A stretch of DNA of 64,000 nucleotides from Chlorobiota bacterium (GTDB lineage Bacteria > Bacteroidota > Ignavibacteria > OLB7), in NCBI GenBank assembly GCA_016710285.1, contig JADJXR010000001.1, positions 2,606,501-2,670,500 on the forward strand, read 5' to 3'. Below, one piece after another: positions 9,274 to 17,914 of this stretch (its first letter is position 1; each line of letters opens with the position of its first letter). The notes beneath the pieces are model-generated. The model worked only from the letters and a program-made list of their open reading frames with translations. It had not been told where the DNA came from and did no database searches. The position numbers and the translations under genes are program-made.

Positions 9274-9320
9274 GCAACCACCGTTGCAGTCATAATTGCA
9301 ACCGCCGTTGCAGTCACGCT
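9274..9320 (+). repeat. Imperfect 24-bp tandem repeat in 5' leader
   Basis: Two copies of a unit reading gttgcaaccaccgttgcagt / attgcaaccgccgttgcagt lie between the putative promoter at 9221 and the start at 9370. They might form leader RNA structure or bind a regulator; nothing more can be said. Confidence 0.5.
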
Positions 9321-9369
9321 TGGCCGCCTGCTGGCGGCCCGCCGATTCCCTCTCAATACCATTGCGCGC

Positions 9370-12198
9370 ATGATGTTTGCTCCTTGCTACGCTGTTCCCC
9401 GGCTTCGTTGGATATTCCCGTTCATTCTTCTTCTGGTGGCCCTGCTGCCGCGATTGGTGGCCGCACAAACGCCACCGCTGGATCCATACACCGCCGGCCG
9501 CCACTACCTTCTTGCCTTCCCCGACACCACGGCAACCGTCACCGACCCGAAGCATCCGCCGCAGCAAGGCTCGCAGTTCCTGATCTACGTCTTCTCCGCC
9601 ACCGATAGCAATGCCGTGGCCGTTACCGGCGCTGCCGGGACCACCAGCCAGATGGTTGGCGCGGGGAAGTTCACGCAGTTTGCCATTTCCAACAGCCCGG
9701 TAATCACCCAAATGGGAACGCCGGTCGCCAACACGATTGAGGTGATTGCCCAGGACCCGGTCATCGTCTATTGCTACATGGTAACGCCGTTCGGGGCCGA
9801 GGCCTGGACACCGCTTCCGGTGGAGGCGTGGGGGAACGATTACTACACCGCCGCGCGCCAAAGCGAGCTGCTGACCGACTACGCACCCAGCGGCAACGAC
9901 GGCCCAGCCGGGCGGCGGGTCCAGGGGGGAAATCAAATTGTGGTGATTGCACAGCAGGACAGCACCCGCCTGAAAATCTTCCCGAACGGGCAGCTTGCGG
10001 GGTTTGTCAACACCAGCAATCTGGTGCTGATGGCGGGGGAGGCCTTCATGGTTCAAGGGCTGGCCGACACCGCCACCGGAGTCCGTGCCGATTTGGGGGG
10101 ATCGTTCATCACCGCCAACAAACCGATTGGCGTGCTGACCGGAAACACCCGCGCAATGGGCATTGACACCCTGGGCGGCGTCACCCGCAACTCCCTGAAA
10201 AACATGGCCGTGGAGTGGCTTGCCCCCGCCGAGCAGCATGGCGATGACTTCCTGTTCACCCCCACTGCGGACCCATTGCAGCGCGCGGCAAACTTCGTCC
10301 GCATCTACGGGACCAGCGCCGATTTCAAAGATGGATATTACACGATTGATGATGCCGGAAACAGCCGCACGTTCGGCGTGGTCAATCGCGGATTTTTCGA
10401 GGACACCAACCGGGCCGGAAAAGCCCGATACTACAAGCCGCAAGCCCCGGTCCAGGTGATGCTGACCGTCCCTGGGTTCTCCCGATTGCTCAGTTCCACC
10501 AAACTCTCCAACGGCAAAACGGCATCCAGCTACGAGACGTGGGGCGGGTTCATGGCGGAGATCACGCCGCGCAACCAGTGGGGGACCTTTGCGCCATTTA
10601 TCACCCCTGCTGAGCCGTCGGGGATGGAGCATTACCTAAGCGTTGTCACCGACGATGCCCGCCGCAGCAACATCTTCTACAAAGTTGGCGACGGCCCCGA
10701 GCAACCCTTCCCCTTCCAGCCGACCGACGTTGCCGGAAGCGGCATCACATGGGGCGCGGTAAAAGTTGATGCCGGGAAGGAATGCTGGGTTCGCGGCGAC
10801 GGCCCAACGGCGCGGTTTGGCGGGATCGTCTATGGGTTCAAAAAAGGGAGGGAGGAATGGAGGCCGAACCAAGCGATTCCGGAGTACGAGGAAGAGGTTG
10901 CGCTGGCGTACGGGTACCCGCTTGCGCCGCGCCGCCGTGTGGTGGGTCCTGGGGACTCGCTCAGCATTGCCGCAACGCCATCCGGTTGCTGCGGGTTGCT
11001 GGTGAATGCGCAAGCGATAAACCAAAGCCCAGTGGGATTGGAAGCGATTGCCCTGGAGAGCGGAGCGGTAAACACCACCCTGACGTTGGTGAACCCGGCC
11101 ACGCCGGGCGAAGTTTTGCGAAGCCCCGCCGCCACCGTCCGGTTGCAACCAACCAACGGCGCGTTGCCGGCGCGTGCCACCCTGGTTTTCACCGACCGCA
11201 CCGGGCGCGTTACCCGCGTCCCGTTCCGTTGCGCCCCCGATAGCCTTTCGCTTTCTCCATCGAAAGGGATTGACATCGGGCAGGTCCCCCCCGATACCGC
11301 TTGCATCGAAGCGGAGGTGACGGCCATTAACCCGTTGCAGCAGGACCTTCCGGTGGAGTCGGTGCGGTTGCTTGCCGACACCGTGGGGTTCCGCATCGTC
11401 TCGGTAACGCCGCCGGTCCCAGCGGTGCTGAAGCCAGGGGAATTGCTGAAGGTGAAAGTCTGCCTGCGCCCGGACCGCGACAGCACGTTGTTCCGCGACA
11501 GCCTGCTGTTCGGCTACCCTTGCGGCAGCGATACGCTTCCGCTTGCTGGGCTAAGCGCCACCCCGTGTATCGAGGTTGACACGCTTGATTTCGGGACGCT
11601 GCGCCAGTCCGACGAGCCGGTTACGCTGACGCTGAAAATCTGCAACAAGGGAACCGGAACGCTGACCTTCAACGACGACAGCGGAAGCGGGGTGATGAGT
11701 TGGCTAGTGGATAATTTCACCGTCGCCAAATCCGATTTGGATCGTTTGAAAGCTGCGCGGCTGATCCCCCGCGAGTGCATCACGCTGGCGGTGACGTTTA
11801 CGCCAACGGAGATTGCGCAGTACGATGCCTGGGTCCGGTTCCAGTCGAACGCGGGGGATTGCAGCGACACGCTGATCTGGGTGGCGCGGGTGATTTCCGA
11901 CACCGCAAGCGCCGCGCCGGACCCGGCGGAGCTTGCCGGCTACAAGCTTTTCCCGAACACCCCGAACCCGTTCAGCGAGGCAACGGAAATCTGGTTCAAT
12001 CTTGGCCGGAGCGGGCAGACGCAGATTGAGGTGTTCGATCTTTCCGGGAAGCGCGTTGCGGTGGTGGCCAACCAGCAATTATCCGCCGGCCAGCACCGCC
12101 ACCGCTGGCAATCTGGCGGAATCCCCGCCGGCATCTATATCATCCGCATCACCAGCGGCACCTGGCGTGCCGAGCAGCGGGTGACCGTGGCAAGGTAG
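9370..12198 (+). CDS. T9SS-exported IgGFc-binding-like surface protein
   Basis: 942 residues. The signal peptide is at the N-terminus (hydrophobic FPFILLLVALLPRLVAAQ). Residues about 35-430 resemble the bacterial IgGFc-binding domain: VVIAQQDSTRLKI, GEAFMVQGLAD, GGSFITANKPIGVLTGN. Next come choice-of-anchor-D-like beta-sandwiches (VDTLDFGTLRQSDEPVTL) and a C-terminal type IX sorting domain (YKLFPNTPNPFSEATEIWF ... GIYIIRI). It should pass the inner membrane by Sec and be exported or anchored by the Por system. Two larger relatives lie at 39257 and 43555. A second in-frame ATG is at 9373. The ligand is unknown; the IgGFc name reflects the family only. Confidence 0.85.
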   Translation: MMFAPCYAVPRLRWIFPFILLLVALLPRLVAAQTPPLDPYTAGRHYLLAFPDTTATVTDPKHPPQQGSQFLIYVFSATDSNAVAVTGAAGTTSQMVGAGKFTQFAISNSPVITQMGTPVANTIEVIAQDPVIVYCYMVTPFGAEAWTPLPVEAWGNDYYTAARQSELLTDYAPSGNDGPAGRRVQGGNQIVVIAQQDSTRLKIFPNGQLAGFVNTSNLVLMAGEAFMVQGLADTATGVRADLGGSFITANKPIGVLTGNTRAMGIDTLGGVTRNSLKNMAVEWLAPAEQHGDDFLFTPTADPLQRAANFVRIYGTSADFKDGYYTIDDAGNSRTFGVVNRGFFEDTNRAGKARYYKPQAPVQVMLTVPGFSRLLSSTKLSNGKTASSYETWGGFMAEITPRNQWGTFAPFITPAEPSGMEHYLSVVTDDARRSNIFYKVGDGPEQPFPFQPTDVAGSGITWGAVKVDAGKECWVRGDGPTARFGGIVYGFKKGREEWRPNQAIPEYEEEVALAYGYPLAPRRRVVGPGDSLSIAATPSGCCGLLVNAQAINQSPVGLEAIALESGAVNTTLTLVNPATPGEVLRSPAATVRLQPTNGALPARATLVFTDRTGRVTRVPFRCAPDSLSLSPSKGIDIGQVPPDTACIEAEVTAINPLQQDLPVESVRLLADTVGFRIVSVTPPVPAVLKPGELLKVKVCLRPDRDSTLFRDSLLFGYPCGSDTLPLAGLSATPCIEVDTLDFGTLRQSDEPVTLTLKICNKGTGTLTFNDDSGSGVMSWLVDNFTVAKSDLDRLKAARLIPRECITLAVTFTPTEIAQYDAWVRFQSNAGDCSDTLIWVARVISDTASAAPDPAELAGYKLFPNTPNPFSEATEIWFNLGRSGQTQIEVFDLSGKRVAVVANQQLSAGQHRHRWQSGGIPAGIYIIRITSGTWRAEQRVTVAR

Positions 12199-12229
12199 CC
12201 GCCCCGACTGAGTTGGGATTAGTAAAAAA

Positions 12230-12605
12230 GGGGTAGCCGAAGGTCTTTAGCCTTCGGCGTCATCTTCGATCCTGGGCAGGCTAAAGACCTGCCGCTACCC
12301 TTGGACGACTGGGTAACTGCCCCGACCTTCGTCGGGGTTGATAAAAAAGGGGTGGCCGTCCCGACCTCCGTCGGGGTTGATAAAAGGGGTAGCCGAAGGT
12401 CTTTAGCCTTCGGCGTCATCTTCGATCCTGGGCAGGCTAAAGACCTGCCGCTACCCTTGGACGACTGGGTAACTGCCCCGACCTCCGTCGGGGTTGATAA
12501 AAAAGGGTAGCCGTCCCGACCTTCGTCGGGATTGATAAAAAGGGGTAGCCGAAGGTCTTTAGCCTTCGGCGTCATCTTCGATCCTGGGCAGGCTAAAGAC
12601 CTGTT
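12230..12605. repeat. Array of palindromic intergenic repeats, period 156 bp
   Basis: Three copies of a ~71-bp element start at 12230, 12386 and 12542, exactly 156 bp apart; the third is cut after about 60 bp. Each copy begins GGGGTAGC and (in complete copies) ends GCTACCC. Inside, AGGTCTTTAGCC and GGCTAAAGACCT form a long inverted repeat, with smaller stems GCCGAAGG/CCTTCGGC and GGCAGG/CCTGCC. Spacers contain CCCCGAC-cttc-GTCGGGG hairpins followed by ttgataaaa. It looks like a REP/MITE-like family; related units recur at 16941-17137. The array fills most of the 12199-12759 gap. Confidence 0.85.
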
Positions 12606-12702
12606 ATCAATCCCGACGGATGTCGGGGTCGCTACCGTGATGGTCCGGCTTAGTCAGGGCCGCTACCGTGATGGCCCTGGCTTCCCATTTGGGTTGGCTG
12701 TG

Positions 12703-12710
12703 TATCTTGC
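12703..12710 (+). promoter_or_regulatory. Putative -7 promoter element (TATCTTGC)
   Basis: A -7-like box 50 bp before the SDR start; the same octamer precedes HPr at 31649. No clear -33 element is seen. Confidence 0.4.
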
Positions 12711-12759
12711 CACCACTTCCTTCTGCTTCAAAAAAACAACAGCATAGACCTGCATCCGA

Positions 12760-13551
12760 ATGAACCTTGAGCTTAACGATAAAACTGCGGTGATTGCCGC
12801 AAGCAGCCACGGGCTGGGCAAAGCAACCGCCGCACGCCTTGCCCGCGAAGGTGCCAACGTGGTGATTTGCGCACGCGGAAAAGAAGCGTTGATGAAAACC
12901 GCCGAGGAGATCAGCGCCGCAACCGGACGGCGCGTGGAATGGGTCCAGGCGGACCTGACAAAAGCCGATGACATCGAGATGCTGATGGATGCCACGCGCA
13001 TCGCTTTCGGCAGCGTGGATATTCTGGTGACCAACTGCGGCGGACCAAAACGGGGGAGCTTCATGGCCCTTGATGACAAGGATTGGCGCGAGGCCACGGA
13101 CCTGGTGCTGATGAGCGCGGTCCGCTTAATCCGCGCCGCAATCCCGTACATGCGGACCTCCGGCGGCGGGCGGATTGTGAACGTGGTTTCGATCTCGGTG
13201 AAGCAGCCAATCGAGCATCTGATGCTCTCCAACTCCTTGCGAAGCGGGGTGGTCGGGTTGGCCAAAACCCTTTCCACCGAGCTTGCGCCGTTCGGCATTT
13301 TGGTGAACAACGTCGCCGCCGGCTACGCCCTGACCAACCGTGTGTACGACCTGGCGATTGAGGAAGCGCGCGAGCTGGGAATCTCCCACGAGGAAATTTT
13401 AGCGCGATACCATGAGGACATCCCGCTGAACCGAATGGCGCGCCCGGAGGAGATTGCCGACGTGATCGCCTTCCTTGCTTCGGCCCGTGCCAGCTACATC
13501 ACCGGGGCCACCATTCCGGTGGATGGCGGCTACAACATGGGGGTGATGTAA
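12760..13551 (+). CDS. SDR-family oxidoreductase, BKR-like, with non-standard catalytic motif
   Basis: 263 residues with a Rossmann fold of the short-chain dehydrogenase type, resembling 3-oxoacyl-ACP reductases: IAASSHGLGKATA in place of the TGxxxGIG cofactor loop, TNCGGPK near the NNAG position, a C-terminal ITGATIPVDGGY. The catalytic YxxxK is missing: alignment on the following GLAKTL places Ser and Arg (SNSLR) there. This fits the SDR subgroup described as lacking a perfect cofactor motif and tetrad (BKR-like, cd05344 type). The substrate is unknown, and classical ketoacyl reduction is doubtful. It is followed after 91 bp by another same-strand gene. Confidence 0.85.
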   Translation: MNLELNDKTAVIAASSHGLGKATAARLAREGANVVICARGKEALMKTAEEISAATGRRVEWVQADLTKADDIEMLMDATRIAFGSVDILVTNCGGPKRGSFMALDDKDWREATDLVLMSAVRLIRAAIPYMRTSGGGRIVNVVSISVKQPIEHLMLSNSLRSGVVGLAKTLSTELAPFGILVNNVAAGYALTNRVYDLAIEEARELGISHEEILARYHEDIPLNRMARPEEIADVIAFLASARASYITGATIPVDGGYNMGVM

Positions 13552-13642
13552 TCCTAACCAAATTCCAACGCGGTGATTCCTCTGCTGGGGCGTTGCGCGT
13601 TGCCACCCGATCCCTTGCCAACATTCAACATTTGGACCTGCG

Positions 13643-14836
13643 ATGATCCCTGAGCTTCGGAAGGAATTTAACGAGCGATTTACCGCACGGAAGTATGAGC
13701 TGTTCAAGCAACGGCTGACGGAGCGTTGCCGTGCGGAGATTGGGTTCCGCATCAGCGAGACTCCATTTTTTGTTCCGCGCCATATCCAACAAGCGTGCGA
13801 GCAAGGGGCGGTGGAGCTTGCGATGCTGGCCCACGACCCAGAGTATCTGAAGCTCAGCGATGCCACGCTGCAGCCCGAGTATGCCGTGCCGAACCAGACC
13901 GATCGCTCGATGTTTCTTGTGGTGGATTTCGCGATGGCCGAAGGGGAGAACGGGGAGGTTGTTCCGCGGCTGATCGAGATGCAGGGGTTCCCGTCGCTGA
14001 TGGGATTCCAGATTGCGTTTGCTGAGCTGACGCAGGAGCATTGGGGGCTTCCCGACAATTTGGGCTACATCAACGGCGGCCACACTCGCCAGGAAGTTCT
14101 GGGATTGCTTCACCGCGCAATCGTTGCCCAGCACGACCCGGAAAATGTTGTGCTGCTGGAGCTTGACCCCTGGAACCAGAAAACCTGCTGCGATTTCCAG
14201 ATCATGCGCGAGCTGCTGGGCCTGCACGTTGCCGACATCCGTTTTGTGAAGAAGGTGGGGGGGAAGCTCCATTATGAGAAGGATGGCCGCTTGGTCCCGA
14301 TTCATCGAATCTTCAACCGCGCAATCGTTGATGAGATTCAGAAGAAGGGGGTGGAGCTTCCGTTTGGTTGGGGCGATGAGATTGATGTGGAGTGGGCGGG
14401 GCACCCCAACTGGTATTTCCGCATCAGCAAATTCACCCTTCCCTATCTGAATCACCCGCTGGTTCCGCAAGCAATTTTTCTGGACAGGATGGCCGAGCTT
14501 CCCCAAAACCTTGATGCCTTTGTCCTGAAACCCCTGTACTCCTTTGCCGGCGCTGGGGTGATTGTTGGCCCCACCGAAGCCGAGGTGAACGGGGTCCCAG
14601 CCGAGCAACGGGACAAGTACATTTTGCAGGAGCGCATCACCTACGCCGAAGCGATTACAACGCCGGAAGGGGGAACAAAAGCGGAGTACCGAATCATGCT
14701 GGTCTGGATGCCAGGGGAGGAACGCCCGCGCCCAATCATGGGCCTTGTGCGGATGGGCCGCGGAAAAATGATGGGGGTGGATTTCAACCGGAACATGACG
14801 TGGATTGGCGCGGGGTGCAATTTCTATCAGGGGTGA
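13643..14836 (+). CDS. Conserved protein, possibly ATP-grasp-like
   Basis: 397 residues, no signal peptide or membrane segment, so cytoplasmic. I do not recognise a named family. The C-terminal third (DAFVLKPLYSFAGAGVIVGP, then YILQERITYAE and EYRIMLVWMPGEERPRPI) has the lysine / glycine-rich loop / QExI spacing typical of ATP-grasp ligases. The middle part contains LIEMQGFPSLMGFQ and LLELDPWNQKTCCDFQ. It may ligate an amino or carboxyl compound, but no substrate can be inferred. It ends 40 bp before a strong hairpin terminator and may be co-transcribed with the SDR gene. Confidence 0.6.
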   Translation: MIPELRKEFNERFTARKYELFKQRLTERCRAEIGFRISETPFFVPRHIQQACEQGAVELAMLAHDPEYLKLSDATLQPEYAVPNQTDRSMFLVVDFAMAEGENGEVVPRLIEMQGFPSLMGFQIAFAELTQEHWGLPDNLGYINGGHTRQEVLGLLHRAIVAQHDPENVVLLELDPWNQKTCCDFQIMRELLGLHVADIRFVKKVGGKLHYEKDGRLVPIHRIFNRAIVDEIQKKGVELPFGWGDEIDVEWAGHPNWYFRISKFTLPYLNHPLVPQAIFLDRMAELPQNLDAFVLKPLYSFAGAGVIVGPTEAEVNGVPAEQRDKYILQERITYAEAITTPEGGTKAEYRIMLVWMPGEERPRPIMGLVRMGRGKMMGVDFNRNMTWIGAGCNFYQG

Positions 14837-14876
14837 GTGAAGAAGAATTGCGGGGAAGAAAACTCAGTGCCAGATA

Positions 14877-14914
14877 AAAAAAAGCGGAGGCGCAACTGCG
14901 TCTCCGCTTTTTCT
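14877..14914. terminator. Bidirectional intrinsic terminator
   Basis: GCGGAGgCGCA-ACTG-TGCGTCTCCGC-like stem (aaaaagcggaggcgca then gcgtctccgctttttct), flanked by A-run and T-run on opposite sides, lying between convergent genes. It can serve both the gene ending at 14836 and the minus-strand gene ending at 14953. Confidence 0.85.
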
Positions 14915-14952
14915 CTCATCGCCCTCTCTCTTTCTCCAATGGGCTTTTGGCC

Positions 14953-16779
14953 TTAATTCACCAGCGTGAACCGGACCACCACCTCCAGCTTGGAATCTCC
15001 ATTCGATTCTTGCAGCTTCATGGTGCGTGTTGCGGAGCCATTCTGCAGGCGAAGGTCTTGCGCGGTGAACTTGTTGCTTTCGCCGGTGAACTCATAGCTT
15101 GCAGAGGTTCTGCCAAGGTTTGCGGCCGATTCCCCGCCGTCGAAATGATCCTGCACTGCCTCGTCGAACTGCACTTTGAAGTTGTCAATGCGGTCCGGGG
15201 CAATCGTCGTCTCGAACACCTTGTTGTTGTACGTCTCGGACCTTCCTTGGCCAAGCTGCAGCGGCGCACTGCTGTTGTAATCCCACAGTTTTTTGGTTGT
15301 TGGTTCGCCGCTCAACGTCCCCTGGGTTACGCGGGCGGTCATTGTTCCGTACAGGTCTTCGTTGTTTCCGGTCAGCGGGTTATCCACCACGTGTGTCACC
15401 TTCATGCTTAGCAGCTCAATGCGCAATTTTTTCACAAGCTCGCAGCCGAACAAGATGTCCCCTTCGGTGGTGAACCGAACGCCGATTGCTTGGTTCCCCT
15501 TTGCGTGCTCCATCGTGTAGGCGATTGGCACCGCAGCGGTTGCCGCGCTTAGGACCGTGGAAGAACGTGCGGTGATGTAGGCACGCAGCTTTGCTTTTGC
15601 GTCGTCGCCGGTTAAAATGGCGGCTGTTAGCGCGTTCCCCTCGCGTGAATTTCCGCCGATAATCGTTGCCTTCAAACTCAGCATCTGGAATTCGCCGCTG
15701 ATGCTTGCGTTGGCGTCCGTTTCGGAATTCACCCCAACGGAGCTTCCCTCAATCTCTAGGCCCAAGCTCAGCCGGTCGCGGAAGAAGGCTTGCAGCTTTG
15801 CTGAACCGCCAATCCCTTCAATGGAAAGGAGCAGAACGCGCCCGTAGGTGACGGAGCTGATGACCGCTGCATCAACGTTGGCGGCGGCGTTCGGGTCCTG
15901 GAACAACGTTGGCCCCGATTCCCCAATCGTGACGGTGTACATTGGCTCGAACAAGGAGACCGTGTAGCGTTCAATTTTGGTTTGGGTGGATCCGCTTGCG
16001 CCGAACTCGCGTTGGATCCCGGCGGTTCCTGGTATCCCCAATTCCTCCAGCGGAAGCAATGCCCCGGCGGAGACTTGCAGCTCGGCAGCGGTTTCCAGCG
16101 ATGAAGAAAGGAACTGTGCCTGGGCCGAAGATTGCGTTGGAATGGTTGCGCCGCGGTGCTGGTTGATTAACGCATCCACCGCCTGGTCCACGGTTGTGGC
16201 GTTGATTGGTCCCGAAACGGTAACGGGCGCAAGGTTGGTGTTGGTTTGCAGCAGATTGGTGGAAAGGGTGATTGGCTTGCGCGACGGCAACCCAGACTTC
16301 GTAACGAACGTCCCGTTCAGGACCCCTTGCGGCGTGACGATGTTCCCCGGGAAGATGTTCGTAAGGTTCATTCCCCGGAAGATGTCGAAGCTGCCGACGG
16401 TGGTGAAGTCAAGCCGGAACGGGCGCGCCTGGCAAATCACCGAGGACCCGCTCTCCTGCCGTTGGTTCCCCGATGCCGTGGCTTTGCGGTCGAACACCCC
16501 GCCGGTAATCAGTTCAATCTTCCCGCTGCTGTTGGTTGCCGATGCCATCACGCGGGGCGCGGATCCGCTGCTTCCGGTGCGGCTCACAATTTTGGTTATG
16601 ATCTGCTGGTAGTTCTGCAATCCGCTGATCTTTCGGATGTTCTTTTTCTGCACCAGGGCTGTTCGTTTCACAACCGGCTGTGCTGTTGTTGTGGTTGCCA
16701 GCCCCAAGCCCGCGATGAACAGGCCGGATAATGCAATCGTCAGGTGGTGGAATCGTGTCCGTTTCATGGTCGTCTTCAT
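14953..16779 (-). CDS. Cholesterol-dependent cytolysin-like pore-forming protein (thiol-activated cytolysin family)
   Basis: 608 residues from MKTTMKRTRF at 16779, with a Sec signal peptide ending about TTTTAQP; an upstream in-frame ATG at 16860 would bury the signal. The middle matches the CDC/thiol-activated cytolysin family: LETAAELQVSAGALLP, MYTVTIGESGPTLFQDP, the hallmark VISSVTYGRVLLLSIEG, LKATIIGGNSREG, PIAYTMEHAKGNQAIGVRFT. CDCs assemble rings and insert beta-hairpins into membranes. The Trp-rich undecapeptide (ECTGLAWEWWR type) is absent; the C-terminus (LYGTMTARVTQG ... LEVVVRFTLVN) looks like a different beta-sandwich. It thus resembles CDC-like proteins of Bacteroidota, whose target membranes differ. 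No second component is seen nearby. Confidence 0.8.
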   Translation of the reverse strand: MKTTMKRTRFHHLTIALSGLFIAGLGLATTTTAQPVVKRTALVQKKNIRKISGLQNYQQIITKIVSRTGSSGSAPRVMASATNSSGKIELITGGVFDRKATASGNQRQESGSSVICQARPFRLDFTTVGSFDIFRGMNLTNIFPGNIVTPQGVLNGTFVTKSGLPSRKPITLSTNLLQTNTNLAPVTVSGPINATTVDQAVDALINQHRGATIPTQSSAQAQFLSSSLETAAELQVSAGALLPLEELGIPGTAGIQREFGASGSTQTKIERYTVSLFEPMYTVTIGESGPTLFQDPNAAANVDAAVISSVTYGRVLLLSIEGIGGSAKLQAFFRDRLSLGLEIEGSSVGVNSETDANASISGEFQMLSLKATIIGGNSREGNALTAAILTGDDAKAKLRAYITARSSTVLSAATAAVPIAYTMEHAKGNQAIGVRFTTEGDILFGCELVKKLRIELLSMKVTHVVDNPLTGNNEDLYGTMTARVTQGTLSGEPTTKKLWDYNSSAPLQLGQGRSETYNNKVFETTIAPDRIDNFKVQFDEAVQDHFDGGESAANLGRTSASYEFTGESNKFTAQDLRLQNGSATRTMKLQESNGDSKLEVVVRFTLVN

Positions 16780-16940
16780 GTCGTTGTGTTGGTTATTGGT
16801 TGCTGGTTGTTCCCTGTTCGGACGGTGCGTTGGCCGCCCGTCGTTAATGATGGGGAACAAGGTACAGGGGGGTGGTTAAAAAAATGGAGGCGAGCGGTTA
16901 AAGCCCCAAACCCCTAAAATTTTTATGGTTTGGAGGGGGG

Positions 16941-17137
16941 GAGGTAGCGGCAGGTCTTTAGCCTGCCAAGTAATAGGTGCCGAAGGCTAAAGACCTTTTA
17001 TCAATCCCGACGGATGTCGGGGCGGCTACCCTTATGGTGGAGGTAGCGGCAGGTCTTTAGCCTGCCAAGTAATAGGTGCCGAAGGCTAAAGACCTTTTAT
17101 CAATCCCGACAGATGTCGGGGCGGCTACCCTTACGGT
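16941..17137. repeat. Two direct copies of a ~99-bp palindromic repeat
   Basis: Units start at 16941 and 17040 (period 99 bp). Each begins GAGGTAGCGGCAGGTCTTTA and contains GGCAGG/CCTGCC, an AGGTCTTTAGCC / GGCTAAAGACCT inverted pair, tttatcaatcccgac and CCCGAC-GTCGGG, and ends GGCTACCCTTA. They differ by very few bases and share core blocks with the array at 12230-12605. They fill the gap between the cytolysin-like gene and the ABC ATPase gene (16780-17155). Confidence 0.85.
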
Positions 17138-17155
17138 GGCGGAAACAACGTGCGT

Positions 17156-17914
17156 CTATTTCCTGCGGGCGAATTGTTCCAGCAGCATTGTGGGGGTGGT
17201 GGTTGCTTTTTCCGCCCCGGCGATATCCAGGGCAATTCTTCCCCACTCCATCATCACCAGCCGCTGGCCAACGCGGGTGGCGTGGTCCATGTCGTGAGTC
17301 ACCATCAGGGTGGTTAGGCTTCCTTCGCTGACGATTCGTGCGGTTAGCTCCATCACTTTTTCGGCGCTGGCTGGGTCCAGCGCGGCGGTGTGTTCATCAA
17401 GCAGCAGGATGCTGGGCGGGCGGAAGGTGGCCATCAGGAGCGTCAAGGCTTGGCGTTGCCCACCGGAAAGCAGGCCGATTGGGGTTTCCATCCGGTCCTC
17501 CAACTGCATCCCCAGCGCGGCCACGCGGTCCCGCAGTTGGTTGCGGAATGCGCGGTTCAACCCAACCAGCGGGCGTTTGGGAAGCCCCCGCAGCGCGGCA
17601 AGCCGAAGGTTCTCGGCAACGGTCATTGTTGGCGCGGTTCCGGCAAATGGGTTTTGGAACACCCGCCCAATAAACTGCGCACGCTGGTGTGCCGGCTGCT
17701 GTTCAACGGCTATCCCGTTGATGCGGATGCTTCCGCTGTCGGGCGCAAAGGTTCCGGCAATGGCGTTCAGCAGTGTGGATTTCCCCGACCCGTTCGCCCC
17801 AATCACCACAAGAAATTGTTGGTGGGGAATAGCAAGGTCCAGGGCATCAAGCGCGCGCACCAAGTTCGGGGTTCCCGCGCCGAATGTTTTGGAGCAGTTC
17901 ACCAACTCTATCAT
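17156..17914 (-). CDS. ABC transporter ATP-binding protein
   Basis: 252 residues from MIELVNCSKTFG; the ORF extends further upstream, but this start overlaps the permease stop by ATGA. It has Walker A GANGSGKST, signature LSGGQRQ, Walker B ILLLDEHTAALD and the switch histidine in VTHDMDHA. Together with the permease it resembles the uncharacterised COG1101/COG4120 importer type, often linked to amino-acid or tryptophan-like substrates. The usual substrate-binding lipoprotein gene (COG2984) is not in the window. Direction of transport is inferred from the permease family, substrate unknown. Confidence 0.88.
   Translation of the reverse strand: MIELVNCSKTFGAGTPNLVRALDALDLAIPHQQFLVVIGANGSGKSTLLNAIAGTFAPDSGSIRINGIAVEQQPAHQRAQFIGRVFQNPFAGTAPTMTVAENLRLAALRGLPKRPLVGLNRAFRNQLRDRVAALGMQLEDRMETPIGLLSGGQRQALTLLMATFRPPSILLLDEHTAALDPASAEKVMELTARIVSEGSLTTLMVTHDMDHATRVGQRLVMMEWGRIALDIAGAEKATTTPTMLLEQFARRK

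Noticed and set aside
9220..10632. Antisense 470-residue open frame on the minus strand
   Set aside because: Shadow of the T9SS surface protein; low-complexity composition and no recognisable motif.
12219..12575. Small open frames running through the repeat array
   Set aside because: They translate the palindromic repeats themselves (both strands open) and have no protein-like features.
16780..16860. Longer N-terminus of the cytolysin-like gene from the ATG at 16860
   Set aside because: It would place 27 polar residues before the signal peptide; MKTTMKRTRF gives a normal signal.
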